A DNA stretch of 64,000 nucleotides from Pseudomonas sp. MF4836. GTDB taxonomy: Bacteria; Pseudomonadota; Gammaproteobacteria; Pseudomonadales; Pseudomonadaceae. Numbering within the stretch: the stretch's first letter is position 1; every line of letters starts with the position of its first letter. The DNA lies in the NCBI RefSeq assembly GCF_002018875.1, contig NZ_MVOL01000010.1, positions 62,001 to 126,000 on the forward strand, read 5' to 3'. Below, one piece after another: positions 17,415-26,348 of the stretch. The position numbers and the translations under genes were made by a program. The notes beneath the pieces were generated by a model. It had not been told where the DNA came from. It searched no databases and saw nothing but the letters and a program-made list of their open reading frames with translations.

Positions 17415-20400
17415 ATGGCGAAGAAGCCCAGACCAGCCACCTTTATCAATGACCCGCTCTGGTACAAGGACGCGGTGATTTACCAAGTGCACGTGAAGTC
17501 CTATTTCGACTCCAACAACGATGGCGTCGGTGACTTCCCGGGCCTGATCGCCAAGCTCGACTACATCAAGGAGCTGGGGGTCAACACCATCTGGCTGCTG
17601 CCGTTCTACCCGTCACCGCGCCGCGACGACGGCTATGACATTGCCGAGTACCGTGGGGTCAGCGCCGACTACGGGACCATGGCCGACGCCAAGCGTTTTA
17701 TCGCCGAGGCCCACAAGCGCGGGCTGCGGGTGATTACCGAGCTGGTGATCAACCACACTTCGGACCAGCACCCCTGGTTCCAGCGTGCGCGCAAGGCCAA
17801 GAAGGGCTCCAAGGCCCGGGACTTCTACGTCTGGTCCGATGACGATCAGAAGTACGACGGCACGCGGATCATCTTCCTCGACACCGAAAAATCCAACTGG
17901 ACCTGGGACCCGGTCGCCGGCCAGTACTTCTGGCACCGCTTCTATTCCCACCAGCCGGACCTCAACTTCGACAACCCGCAGGTGATGAAGGCGGTGCTGT
18001 CGGTGATGCGCTATTGGCTGGACATGGGCATCGACGGCCTGCGCCTGGACGCCATCCCCTATCTGATCGAGCGCGACGGCACCAATAATGAAAACCTGCC
18101 GGAGACCCACGTGGTCCTCAAGCAGATCCGCGCCGAGATCGACGCCAATTACCCGGACCGCATGCTCCTCGCCGAAGCCAACCAGTGGCCCGAAGACACC
18201 CAGCTGTATTTCGGCGATGTGAAGGGCGACAACGGCGATGAATGCCACATGGCCTTTCACTTCCCGCTGATGCCACGCATGTACATGGCCCTGGCCCAGG
18301 AAGATCGCTTCCCGATCACCGACATCCTGCGCCAGACCCCGGAGATTCCCGCCAACTGCCAGTGGGCGATCTTCCTGCGCAACCACGATGAGCTGACCCT
18401 GGAGATGGTCACCGACAAGGAACGCGACTACCTGTGGAACTACTACGCCGCCGACCGGCGTGCGCGGATCAACCTGGGTATCCGCCGGCGCCTGGCGCCG
18501 CTGATGGAGCGCGATCGTCGGCGCATCGAACTGCTCAACAGCCTCCTGCTGTCGATGCCGGGCACACCGACCCTGTATTACGGCGATGAGATCGGCATGG
18601 GCGACAACATTTACCTCGGCGACCGCGATGGCGTGCGCACGCCTATGCAATGGTCCATCGACCGCAACGGCGGCTTCTCCCGCGCCGACCCGGCCAGCCT
18701 GGTGCTGCCGGCGATCCAGGACCCGCTGTATGGCTATCAGTCGGTCAACGTCGAGACCCAGGCCGGCGATCCACACTCGCTGCTCAACTGGACCCGGCGC
18801 ATGCTGGCGGTGCGCAAGCAGTCCAAGGCCTTTGGCCGGGGCAGCTTGAAGATGCTGTCGCCGAGCAACCGGCGGATTCTGGCCTACACCCGTGAATACA
18901 CCGGGGTCGACGGCAAGCACGAAATCATCCTCTGCGTGGCCAACGTCTCGCGCAGTGCCCAGGCCGCGGAGCTGGACCTCTCGGCGTTCGCCGGCATGGT
19001 TCCGGTGGAGATGCTGGGGGGAAATGCCTTCCCACCCATCGGCCAGCTGAATTTCCTGCTGACCCTGCCGCCGTACGGTTTCTACTGGTTCGTGCTGGCG
19101 GCGGAAAACCAGATGCCGAGCTGGCACGTGGAGCCGGCGCAAAGCCTGCCTGATTTCAACACCCTGGTGCTGAAAAAACGCCTCGAAGAATTGCTCGAAG
19201 AGCCGGCACGCACCACCCTGGAGCAAACGGCGCTGCCGACCTGGTTGCCCAAGCGTCGCTGGTTCGCCGGCAAGGACAGTGCGATCGAAGGCGTGCGTAT
19301 CGCCTATGGCGTGCGCTTTGGCGATCCGCAGCATCCGGTGCTGTTCAGCGAACTGGAGGTCACCAGTGGCGGCCAGGTCGGGCGTTATCTGCTGCCTTTC
19401 GGCCTGCTGGGCGAAGACCAGTTCGGCGCGGCCTTGCCCCAGCAACTGGCCCTGGCCCGTGTGCGCCGGGGGCGCCAGGTCGGCCTGATCACCGATGCCT
19501 TCGCCCTCGACAGTTTTGTGCGCAACGTGCTGCTGGCACTGCAAGCCAATACGGTGCTGAGTTCGACCCAGGGCGAGATTCGCTTCGAGGCCACCGAGCT
19601 GCTGGCGGGCCTGGGCCTGAATGCCGAGTCCGAGGTGCGCTACCTGTCGGCGGAGCAGTCCAACAGTTCGGTCGCGGTCGGCGGCAGCCTGGTGCTCAAG
19701 CTGATCCGCAAGGTCGCCGCCGGGGTGCACCCGGAACTGGAAATGGGCGCCTACCTGACGGCCGCCGGCTTCGCCCATATTTCACCCTTGCTGGGTTCGG
19801 TGATCCGCCGGGACGAGCAGGGCCAGGACAATCTGCTGATGATTGCCCAGGGCTACCTGAGCAATCAGGGCGATGCCTGGGAGTGGACGCAGAACAATCT
19901 GGAACGGGCGATCCGCGACGAGATGGCCGAGGTGATTTCCGAGCAGCAACAGCACTACAACGCCCTCGGTGAACTGCAGGACTTTGCCGGCATGCTCGGC
20001 CAGCGCCTGGGCGAAATGCACCAGGTGCTCGCGGCGCCCAGCGACAACCCGGACTTTGCCCCGCTCAAGAGCACGGCCAAGGACGCCCAGGCCTGGGGCA
20101 AGCAGATCAGCGCCCAGCTCGAGCGGGCCCTGCAATTGCTCAAGCAGCATGAAAATAACCTGGAACCTGCCGATCGGCAGCGGGTCAGTCAATTGCTGCA
20201 AGGGAAGAAGGCGATCCTGGCCTATGTGCAAACCCTGGCCAAGCAGGCCATCGGTGGTTTGCGCATCCGGGTCCATGGCGACCTGCACCTGGGACAGGTG
20301 CTGGTGATCAAGGGCGATGCCTACCTGATCGACTTCGAAGGCGAGCCGGCGCGGCCGCTGGAAGAACGCCGCGGCAAGCACAGCCCGTACAAGGATGTGA

Positions 20401-20762
20401 GCGGCGTCCTGCGTTCGTTCGACTACGCGGCGGCGATGGCGCTGAATGTGCAAGGGGTGGATAGCTCGGAGCAAGCCCTGGCCAGCCGGCAACGGGTGAC
20501 CGAACGCTACCTGGCCCAGGCGCGCGAAGCGTTTGTCGAGGCCTATCGCCTGGCAACGGCTAATCTTGCTCATGCCTGGCAGGACAGCGCCGGTGAAGAG
20601 GCCTCGCTGTTGTTGTTCGGGCTGGAGAAAGCGGCCTATGAAGTGGCCTATGAGGCCGAGAATCGTCCCGGCTGGTTGGCCGTGCCGTTACGCGGCCTGG
20701 TCGGGCTGTTGAGTGCAGTGCAACCCTTTTCCGATACAGCGAGTAGTGGAGAGCAGTCATGA
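17415..20762 (+). CDS. treS: Trehalose synthase fused to maltokinase (TreS-Mak/Pep2)
   Basis: Bifunctional protein of about 1115 aa. Residues 1 to about 550 are GH13 trehalose synthase (trehalose-maltose isomerase) with D212 (GLRLDAIPY), E254 (LLAEANQWP) and D325 (LRNHDELTLEM). Residues from about 600 on are a maltokinase that makes maltose-1-phosphate from maltose and ATP: the aminoglycoside-phosphotransferase-like active site has HGDLHLGQ (H954, D956) and DFEGEP (D973). The fusion channels trehalose toward GlgE. Start at ATG 17415 with CAGGAGTT upstream; an earlier in-frame start lacks such a site. It overlaps glgB by ATGA. Confidence 0.94.
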   Translation: MAKKPRPATFINDPLWYKDAVIYQVHVKSYFDSNNDGVGDFPGLIAKLDYIKELGVNTIWLLPFYPSPRRDDGYDIAEYRGVSADYGTMADAKRFIAEAHKRGLRVITELVINHTSDQHPWFQRARKAKKGSKARDFYVWSDDDQKYDGTRIIFLDTEKSNWTWDPVAGQYFWHRFYSHQPDLNFDNPQVMKAVLSVMRYWLDMGIDGLRLDAIPYLIERDGTNNENLPETHVVLKQIRAEIDANYPDRMLLAEANQWPEDTQLYFGDVKGDNGDECHMAFHFPLMPRMYMALAQEDRFPITDILRQTPEIPANCQWAIFLRNHDELTLEMVTDKERDYLWNYYAADRRARINLGIRRRLAPLMERDRRRIELLNSLLLSMPGTPTLYYGDEIGMGDNIYLGDRDGVRTPMQWSIDRNGGFSRADPASLVLPAIQDPLYGYQSVNVETQAGDPHSLLNWTRRMLAVRKQSKAFGRGSLKMLSPSNRRILAYTREYTGVDGKHEIILCVANVSRSAQAAELDLSAFAGMVPVEMLGGNAFPPIGQLNFLLTLPPYGFYWFVLAAENQMPSWHVEPAQSLPDFNTLVLKKRLEELLEEPARTTLEQTALPTWLPKRRWFAGKDSAIEGVRIAYGVRFGDPQHPVLFSELEVTSGGQVGRYLLPFGLLGEDQFGAALPQQLALARVRRGRQVGLITDAFALDSFVRNVLLALQANTVLSSTQGEIRFEATELLAGLGLNAESEVRYLSAEQSNSSVAVGGSLVLKLIRKVAAGVHPELEMGAYLTAAGFAHISPLLGSVIRRDEQGQDNLLMIAQGYLSNQGDAWEWTQNNLERAIRDEMAEVISEQQQHYNALGELQDFAGMLGQRLGEMHQVLAAPSDNPDFAPLKSTAKDAQAWGKQISAQLERALQLLKQHENNLEPADRQRVSQLLQGKKAILAYVQTLAKQAIGGLRIRVHGDLHLGQVLVIKGDAYLIDFEGEPARPLEERRGKHSPYKDVSGVLRSFDYAAAMALNVQGVDSSEQALASRQRVTERYLAQAREAFVEAYRLATANLAHAWQDSAGEEASLLLFGLEKAAYEVAYEAENRPGWLAVPLRGLVGLLSAVQPFSDTASSGEQS

Positions 20763-22990
20763 GTTTCTCGAACAAGGAACAGGGTCGGACCGAAGCGGTG
20801 TTGCTCCCCAGTGCGAAAGACATCGAAGCGCTGGTGCGCGCCGAACACCATGATCCATTTTCCATTCTCGGCCCCCACGATGACGGGGCCGGTGGGCAGT
20901 TTATCCGCGCGTTCCTGCCCGATGCCCTGAGTGTGCAGGTGCTGGCCCGGGACGGCGGCGAAGTCCTCGGCAGCCTGGAGACCGGCCCGGTGCCGGGGCT
21001 GTTTCTCGGGCACTTCGCCCAGGCCCGGGATTACCTGCTGCGTATCCAGTGGGCCGGTGGCGAGCAGGTCAGCGAAGACCCCTACAGCTTCGGTCCGCTA
21101 TTGGGGGAGATGGACCTGTATCTGTTCGCCGAAGGCAACCACCGCGACCTCAGTTCGTGCCTGGGCGCGCAGTTGAAAACCGTGGACGGCGTTGATGGCG
21201 TGCGCTTCTCGGTCTGGGCGCCGAATGCGCGGCGGGTGTCGGTGGTGGGTGATTTCAATATCTGGGACGGGCGCCGGCATCCCATGCGCCTGCGCCATCC
21301 GTCCGGGGTCTGGGAGTTGTTTATCCCGCGCCTGCAACCGGGCGAGGCCTACAAGTACGAGATCCTCGGCGCCGACGCGATCCTGCCGCTCAAGGCCGAC
21401 CCCATGGCCCTGGCCACCCAGCTGCCGCCGGACACCGCGTCCCGGGTCGCCGCGCCGCTGAGCATCGATTGGCAGGACGGCGAGTGGATGCAGGCCCGTG
21501 GCGAGCGCCAGCGGCCTGACGCGCCCTTGTCGATCTATGAGCTGCACATCGGCTCCTGGCAATGCGAGGTCAACGACCTGGGGGAAGTCGCCCGCCAATA
21601 CAACTGGCATGAACTGGCTGAGCGGGTGATCCCCTATGTTCAGGACCTGGGCTTTACCCATATCGAGCTGATGCCGATCATGGAGCACCCCTTTGGCGGC
21701 TCCTGGGGTTATCAGCCGCTGTCGCAGTTCGCCCCCAGCGCGCGCTACGGTTCGCCAGATGATTTCGCGGCCTTCGTCAACGCCTGCCACCAGGCCAATA
21801 TCGGGGTCATCCTCGACTGGGTGCCGGCGCATTTCCCGACCGATGCCCATGGCCTGGCGCAATTCGACGGCACCGCGCTGTACGAATACGGCAACCCCCT
21901 GGAAGGCTTTCACCAGGATTGGGACACCCTGATCTACAACCTGGGGCGCACCGAAGTCCACGGCTTCATGCTGGCTTCGGCGTTGCACTGGCTCAAGCAT
22001 TTCCACGTCGACGGCCTGCGGGTCGATGCCGTGGCCTCGATGCTCTACCGCGACTATTCGCGCAAGGCCGGCGAGTGGGTGCCGAACCGTCACGGCGGCC
22101 GGGAAAACCTGGAGGCGATCGACTTCCTGCGCCACCTCAATGACGTGGTGGCCCTGGAAGCGCCGGGCGCTTTGGTGATTGCCGAAGAGTCCACCGCATG
22201 GCCCGGGGTCAGCCAGAGTACCCAGCAGGGCGGCCTGGGGTTTGCCTACAAGTGGAACATGGGCTGGATGCACGACTCCCTGCATTACATCCAGCAGGAC
22301 CCGGTGTACCGCGCCCACCACCACAACGAGCTGAGTTTTGGCCTGGTGTATGCCTGGTCCGAGCGGTTTATCCTGCCGATCTCCCACGATGAAGTGGTGC
22401 ACGGCAAGCATTCGCTGATCGACAAGATGCCGGGCGACCGTTGGCAGAAATTCGCCAACCTGCGGGCCTACCTGAGTTTCATGTGGGCCCATCCGGGCAA
22501 GAAGCTGCTGTTCATGGGCTGCGAGTTCGGCCAGTGGCGCGAGTGGAACCACGATCAGCAACTGGACTGGTACCTGCTGCAATATCCGGAGCACCGTGGG
22601 GTGCAGAAGCTGGTGGGCGACCTCAACCGCCTGTACTGCCAGGAGCCAGCGCTGCACGACCAGGACGATGCACCCCAGGGCTTCCAGTGGCTGATTGGCG
22701 ATGACGCGATCAACAGCGTGTATGCCTGGTTGCGCTGGAGCAAGGACGGCAAGCCGTTGCTGGTGGTGGCCAACTTTACCCCGGTGCCGCGTCAGGCCTA
22801 CCGCATCGGCGTGCCGTTCGCCGGGCGTTGGAGCGAAGTGCTCAACAGCGATGCCGAGACCTACGCCGGCTCGAACTACGGCAACTCCGGCGGCGCCTTC
22901 ACCGAGGACGTCGCCAGCCATGGCCAGGCGCTGTCCCTGGTGCTCAACCTGCCGCCGTTGGCCGTCCTCATCCTGCGCCCCGAAGCCTGA
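20759..22990 (+). CDS. glgB: 1,4-alpha-glucan branching enzyme GlgB
   Basis: Introduces alpha-1,6 branches into alpha-glucan; GH13, 743 aa. The order is an N-terminal beta domain (ALVRAEHHDPFSILGPH), a second CBM48 domain (FSVWAPNARRVSVVGDFN), the catalytic barrel, and a C-terminal beta domain. The nucleophile D423 (GLRVDAVASM) and acid/base E476 (VIAEESTAWP) are 53 residues apart, as D405/E458 are in E. coli GlgB. The ATG overlaps the stop of treS-mak. Last gene of the plus-strand operon, followed by a REP palindrome. Confidence 0.95.
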   Translation: MSFSNKEQGRTEAVLLPSAKDIEALVRAEHHDPFSILGPHDDGAGGQFIRAFLPDALSVQVLARDGGEVLGSLETGPVPGLFLGHFAQARDYLLRIQWAGGEQVSEDPYSFGPLLGEMDLYLFAEGNHRDLSSCLGAQLKTVDGVDGVRFSVWAPNARRVSVVGDFNIWDGRRHPMRLRHPSGVWELFIPRLQPGEAYKYEILGADAILPLKADPMALATQLPPDTASRVAAPLSIDWQDGEWMQARGERQRPDAPLSIYELHIGSWQCEVNDLGEVARQYNWHELAERVIPYVQDLGFTHIELMPIMEHPFGGSWGYQPLSQFAPSARYGSPDDFAAFVNACHQANIGVILDWVPAHFPTDAHGLAQFDGTALYEYGNPLEGFHQDWDTLIYNLGRTEVHGFMLASALHWLKHFHVDGLRVDAVASMLYRDYSRKAGEWVPNRHGGRENLEAIDFLRHLNDVVALEAPGALVIAEESTAWPGVSQSTQQGGLGFAYKWNMGWMHDSLHYIQQDPVYRAHHHNELSFGLVYAWSERFILPISHDEVVHGKHSLIDKMPGDRWQKFANLRAYLSFMWAHPGKKLLFMGCEFGQWREWNHDQQLDWYLLQYPEHRGVQKLVGDLNRLYCQEPALHDQDDAPQGFQWLIGDDAINSVYAWLRWSKDGKPLLVVANFTPVPRQAYRIGVPFAGRWSEVLNSDAETYAGSNYGNSGGAFTEDVASHGQALSLVLNLPPLAVLILRPEA

Positions 22991-22998
22991 CCGTCGTC

Positions 22999-23035
22999 GC
23001 AGCCTCGCGCAGCGGTAGCCGCTGCCGCAGGCTGC
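22999..23035. repeat. REP-like palindrome after glgB
   Basis: Arms of 17 bases at 22999-23015 and 23019-23035 with a TAG loop match at 14 of 17 positions, and contain GCAGCCT and GCAGCGG. It is the same repeat family as at 4741-4846. Further partial copies follow to about 23145. It lies between two convergent genes and may act as a transcription terminator or mRNA stabiliser for glgB. Confidence 0.7.
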
Positions 23036-23159
23036 GCCGGCCGTCATGGATACGGAGATAGTCCAGACCTGCCTCGGCGTCCATCAGGGCCAGCGCAGCC
23101 TCGCGGAGCTAGGCAGCGGCTATAGGGTTGCAGCGGCTACCCGCTGGCCGTCATGGCGT

Positions 23160-23960
23160 TCAGAGGTGGATTTCGACGGACAGGGGCAGGTGGTCCGAGA
23201 GGTGAGTCCAGGGTCGGTTGCCGAGGATTTTCGGTTCATGGCTGCTGGCGTTGCGCAGGTAGACCCGGTCCAGGCGCAGCAGGGGAAAGCGCGCCGGGTA
23301 GGTCTTGGCCGGGCGGCCGTTGTGGCGTTCGAAGGCTTCGTGCAGGTCGGCGCGTTTGGCCAGGGTGGCGTTACCGTGCAACTGCCAGTCGTTGAAGTCG
23401 CCGGCGATGATCACCGGCGCATCTTCCGGCAGGGATTCGAGCAATTGGCAGAGCAGGGCCAGTTGCAGTTGCCTGTGGCTCTCCAGCAGGCTCAGGTGCA
23501 CGCAGATGGCATGCACCTCGGCGTGCCCCGGCACCTCCAGCACACAGTGCAGCAGGCCACGGCGCTCGGGGCCGGTGATCGACACATCGAGGTTGCGAAA
23601 CTGCCGGATCGGGTACTTGGACAGCAACGCATTGCCGTGGTGGCCATCGGGGTAGACCGCATTGCGCCCATAGGCGAAGTCGCTCCACATGCTGTCGGCA
23701 AGAAACTCGTACTGCGATTGCTGCGGCCAGTTTTCATGGCGCGACGCGTGCCGGTCATGTTCGCCCAGCACTTCTTGCAGAAACACCAGGTCGGCACCGG
23801 TGCTGCGTACTGCCTCGCGCAGTTCCGGCAGGATGAAGCGGCGGTTGAAGGCGGTGAAGCCTTTGTGGGTGTTGACCGTCAGGATCCGCAACCGGTGGAT
23901 CGCAGGGGCCTGGTCCTGGGGGGCGGACTCAACGGGGCGCCCGGGGGGATGACTGCTCAC
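23160..23960 (-). CDS. Endonuclease/exonuclease/phosphatase-family hydrolase
   Basis: About 266 aa, DNase I-like fold. Family motifs are visible: LTVNTHKGF, DLVFLQEVLGE (metal-binding Glu), YPDGHHGNALLSKYP, VIIAGDFNDWQ (catalytic Asp/Asn) and HLSDHLPLSVEI (catalytic Asp-His). The substrate may be a nucleic acid, phospholipid or phosphoester. I choose GTG 23960, which has AGGAG five bases upstream; a GTG two codons earlier overlaps that site. I believe a homologue (PA2154) sits beside glgB in P. aeruginosa, so the link to the glucan locus looks conserved. It is 89 bases downstream of the first PIG-L gene on the same strand. Confidence 0.85.
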   Translation of the reverse strand: MSSHPPGRPVESAPQDQAPAIHRLRILTVNTHKGFTAFNRRFILPELREAVRSTGADLVFLQEVLGEHDRHASRHENWPQQSQYEFLADSMWSDFAYGRNAVYPDGHHGNALLSKYPIRQFRNLDVSITGPERRGLLHCVLEVPGHAEVHAICVHLSLLESHRQLQLALLCQLLESLPEDAPVIIAGDFNDWQLHGNATLAKRADLHEAFERHNGRPAKTYPARFPLLRLDRVYLRNASSHEPKILGNRPWTHLSDHLPLSVEIHL

Positions 23961-24049
23961 GCTCACTCCTTTTGATCAGTGCCAGTTACTTATGCGACTG
24001 ATAGCGCGCCCGTCAGTTCAGGTTTTTCATGGGTTGCCTGGCCCCGTGG

Positions 24050-24808
24050 CTACATCAGGATGATCTCGTAGGGCTGGCGCAGGCGCTCCAGCAGCACCGC
24101 CGACAGTGCCGGAGCCAGGCCGATCTTCGGGTCGCCCTGCAACTGGCTGGCATAGGCGTGGGCGGCATGCCGCTTGCGGGCCACGGTCCAGGTGTCCAGG
24201 CGCAGCTTGCGCGCGCGCGGCCAGGGGATCTGGTACTCATCGCGCAGGGCCCGGTGCCAGACCCCGACCGGCAATTCAAAGTGACGTGCCCCGACCTGGG
24301 CTGCGGCCTTGGCGGTGGCACGGCCGACGGCTTCGTGATCGGGCGGGCCGTCTTCGCACCAGGTGCTGAACACCACGTCGTCGTGGCGCAGGTAGCGGCT
24401 GATGAACTGGCTGAGCTGATGCTCGCGGGCGGCGAGGGCGTTATCGGTAAAGCCGCCGCGGATCCACTTCAGGCTGTGCAGGGGCAGGCCCAGGCGCCTC
24501 AGGGCCTCGGCGCTTTCCTGGGGGCGGAACACGCTCAGGCGGCGCTCCGACCACAGTTCCGAGCCCGGGTGGCTGGCGCTGCCATCGGTGACGGAAATCA
24601 ACTGCAAGGGGTGCCCGTGGTGCGCCAGCACTTGCAGCAGGCCGCCGCTGGCGATGACTTCATCCCCCGGGTGTGGGGCGACGACCACGGCCCGGGCGCC
24701 GGCGGGCACCAGGCTGGCGAGGTGAATCGGCGGCACGTCGACCAGTTGCCGCGTACCGTTCCAGATCTGGTTCGGCCAGCGGTTTTCTATAACGGGTATG
24801 GATTTCAT
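24050..24808 (-). CDS. PIG-L-family deacetylase paralogue with altered active-site motif
   Basis: About 252 aa, LmbE/PIG-L fold, closely similar over its whole length to the protein at 26345-27103 (shared LISVTDGSASHPGS, RPQESAEALRRL, VARKRHA). The usual HPDDE motif reads APHPGDEVIASGG here: the first aspartate is glycine (codon GGG). In MshB that position is the catalytic base, while His and the second Asp bind zinc. The downstream metal-site histidine region (DHEAVGRA) remains. It may therefore be inactive or use another base. Start at ATG 24808; longer in-frame extensions are Arg/Cys-rich and look non-coding. Upstream 284 bases separate it from the glycosyltransferase. Confidence 0.85.
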   Translation of the reverse strand: MKSIPVIENRWPNQIWNGTRQLVDVPPIHLASLVPAGARAVVVAPHPGDEVIASGGLLQVLAHHGHPLQLISVTDGSASHPGSELWSERRLSVFRPQESAEALRRLGLPLHSLKWIRGGFTDNALAAREHQLSQFISRYLRHDDVVFSTWCEDGPPDHEAVGRATAKAAAQVGARHFELPVGVWHRALRDEYQIPWPRARKLRLDTWTVARKRHAAHAYASQLQGDPKIGLAPALSAVLLERLRQPYEIILM

Positions 24809-25058
24809 CGGTGTCACATCCCTGTTCCTGGCAGTCTGCGGCAGCACATCTGGCGCTGGCCGGCAGCCTTGGGTTCGCACGCACGCCAATGTGTCGACGA
24901 CAGTTTGGCGTGAAGTACCGGCGCTCCAGACCTTGGATTGCCGTATTTGCGCGGGGGCAATCATACACAGCCCGCTCGCGCCTACGCAGCGCCGTGGCGG
25001 TTTTTTCTCCGGCACGGCATGCGGTTTTCACCATAGTCGGTAAATCCGCGGTGTGCAG

Positions 25059-25102
25059 GCCGGCCTGACGGGCGACCGCCACCGGCCTGGGGTCAGGCCG
25101 GC
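25059..25102. terminator. GC-rich inverted repeat at the end of the glycosyltransferase gene
   Basis: GCCGGCCTGAC at 25059-25069 pairs perfectly with GTCAGGCCGGC at 25092-25102. The right arm overlaps the stop codon of the GT2 gene. There is no T run, so this is at best a weak terminator or an mRNA-stabilising stem between the GT2 gene and the downstream PIG-L paralogue. Confidence 0.4.
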
Positions 25103-25752
25103 GCCACCAGGCTTTTCAGGTAATCGCCGAAGCCGCCACGGGCGCGGCTGTCGAGGCGGGCGCTGGTGATGACCTGCGGCCGATGGCTCCAGGCGATGCT
25201 GGCACCGCAGCGCTCCAGCTGGCGCACCAGTTGCACGTCTTCATCGCAGGCCAGGGGTTCGAAGCCCCCGGCGCGGCGGTAGGCCTCGGCACTGATACCC
25301 AGGTTGGCGCCGTGGATATGCCGATGATCGTCACGGGCCTGATAGGCCTGGTGATAACGGATCTGCGCCTGGGAGTCGAAGCCCTGGCTCCAGACGTCGA
25401 CAGTCACGGTGCCGCACACCGCGTCGGTACCCAGGGCCAGTTGCGCCACCAGCCAGTCGGGGGCGACCCGGCTGTCGGCGTCGGTGCAGGAGATCCAGCG
25501 CGCACCCTGTTCCAGCAGGCGATGGGCACCCGCCGCCCGGGCCTGGCCGACGTTGCGGGCACTGAGCGCCAGGCTCTGCACGGGGTGCTCGCCGACGATC
25601 TGCGCCGAGTTGTCGCTGCAACTGTCGAGGACCACCAGGATCTGCACCGTTTCGCCGCCCAGGCTGGGGTGGCTGCCGGCATGCAGTGCAGCTTGCAGGC
25701 AGTGTTCCAGGTACTGCTCTTCGTTGTGGGCCGGAATCAGGATGCCGATCAT
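25093..25752 (-). CDS. Family 2 glycosyltransferase
   Basis: About 219 aa, GT-A fold, no membrane segments, short for the family. Motifs: MIGILIPAHNEEQYLE (nucleotide-sugar site), LVVLDSCSDNS, SCTDADSRVAPDWL (metal-binding DxD-type), and GGFEPLACDEDVQLVRQLE (catalytic ED). Donor and acceptor are unknown. Its ATG overlaps the stop of the NodS-like methyltransferase (ATGA), so the two are translationally coupled. With the deacetylase and methyltransferase it suggests assembly or tailoring of an amino-sugar glycoside. Confidence 0.85.
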   Translation of the reverse strand: MIGILIPAHNEEQYLEHCLQAALHAGSHPSLGGETVQILVVLDSCSDNSAQIVGEHPVQSLALSARNVGQARAAGAHRLLEQGARWISCTDADSRVAPDWLVAQLALGTDAVCGTVTVDVWSQGFDSQAQIRYHQAYQARDDHRHIHGANLGISAEAYRRAGGFEPLACDEDVQLVRQLERCGASIAWSHRPQVITSARLDSRARGGFGDYLKSLVAPA

Positions 25753-26348
25753 CGCAGGCCCTCCAGGGTGGCCACCGAATCCGCCTCGCGGCTCCAGAGG
25801 TCGAGCATGAAGTCGGCCTCCTGATGCTCCAGCAGGCGCGGCAGTTGCAGCTGGCGGTGCAACTGGTCGTGAACCTGGCCGGCATCCAGTGGGCAGCCGG
25901 CGATGGGCGGGCGCCAGTGGCAGGCCAGCAACTGGCCGTCCGGGGTCAGGGAGCGCAGGGCCTGACGGATCAAGTGCGAGAGGGCGGCGGCGTCCAGGTA
26001 GTAGCCGATTTCGCTGAGCACGATCAGGTCGAAGCGCTGGTCCGGCCAGTCCCTGGGCAATCGCCCCTGGAACACCTGGGCATGGGCAAAGGGCTGCAGG
26101 CGCTGTTCGGCCAGGCTCACCGCCGCCGCCGCAGTGTCGCAGCACAACAGACGCTCGCAGCGGGTCGCCAGTTCGGCGCTGAGTTCGCCATTGGCGCAGC
26201 CCGGCTCGAAGACACTGCGGTAGCGTCGGCGCGGCAGACAGGCCAGGGTCAGGGCCCGCTTGCGCTGTTCGTACCAGCGTTCGCGAAACGACCAGGGATC
26301 GGCGCTCTGGGCGAACAGCTCATCGAAGTAGCGGTTGCCGACGCTCAT
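25749..26348 (-). CDS. NodS-like SAM-dependent methyltransferase
   Basis: 199 aa class I methyltransferase. The N-terminal pattern YFDELFAQSADPWSFRERWY is typical of NodS-type proteins. The SAM motif I is VFEPGCANGELSAELA, motif II LLCCDTAAAAV, and post-motif DLIVLSEIGYYLD. Rhizobial NodS N-methylates the free amine left by NodB deacetylation of a chitooligosaccharide. Here the gene is directly coupled (ATGA on both sides) to a PIG-L deacetylase and a GT2, so an N-methylated amino sugar is a reasonable but untested idea. Confidence 0.82.
   Translation of the reverse strand: MSVGNRYFDELFAQSADPWSFRERWYEQRKRALTLACLPRRRYRSVFEPGCANGELSAELATRCERLLCCDTAAAAVSLAEQRLQPFAHAQVFQGRLPRDWPDQRFDLIVLSEIGYYLDAAALSHLIRQALRSLTPDGQLLACHWRPPIAGCPLDAGQVHDQLHRQLQLPRLLEHQEADFMLDLWSREADSVATLEGLR

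Noticed and set aside
24809..25015. N-terminal extension of the first PIG-L protein
   Set aside because: The extension is Cys/Arg-rich and has no counterpart in the paralogue; MKSIPVIENRWPNQIW aligns with the paralogue start.
25753..26145. Upstream extension of the GT2 protein
   Set aside because: It is the shifted-frame shadow of the NodS-like methyltransferase; the GT2 fold begins at MIGILIPAHNEE.
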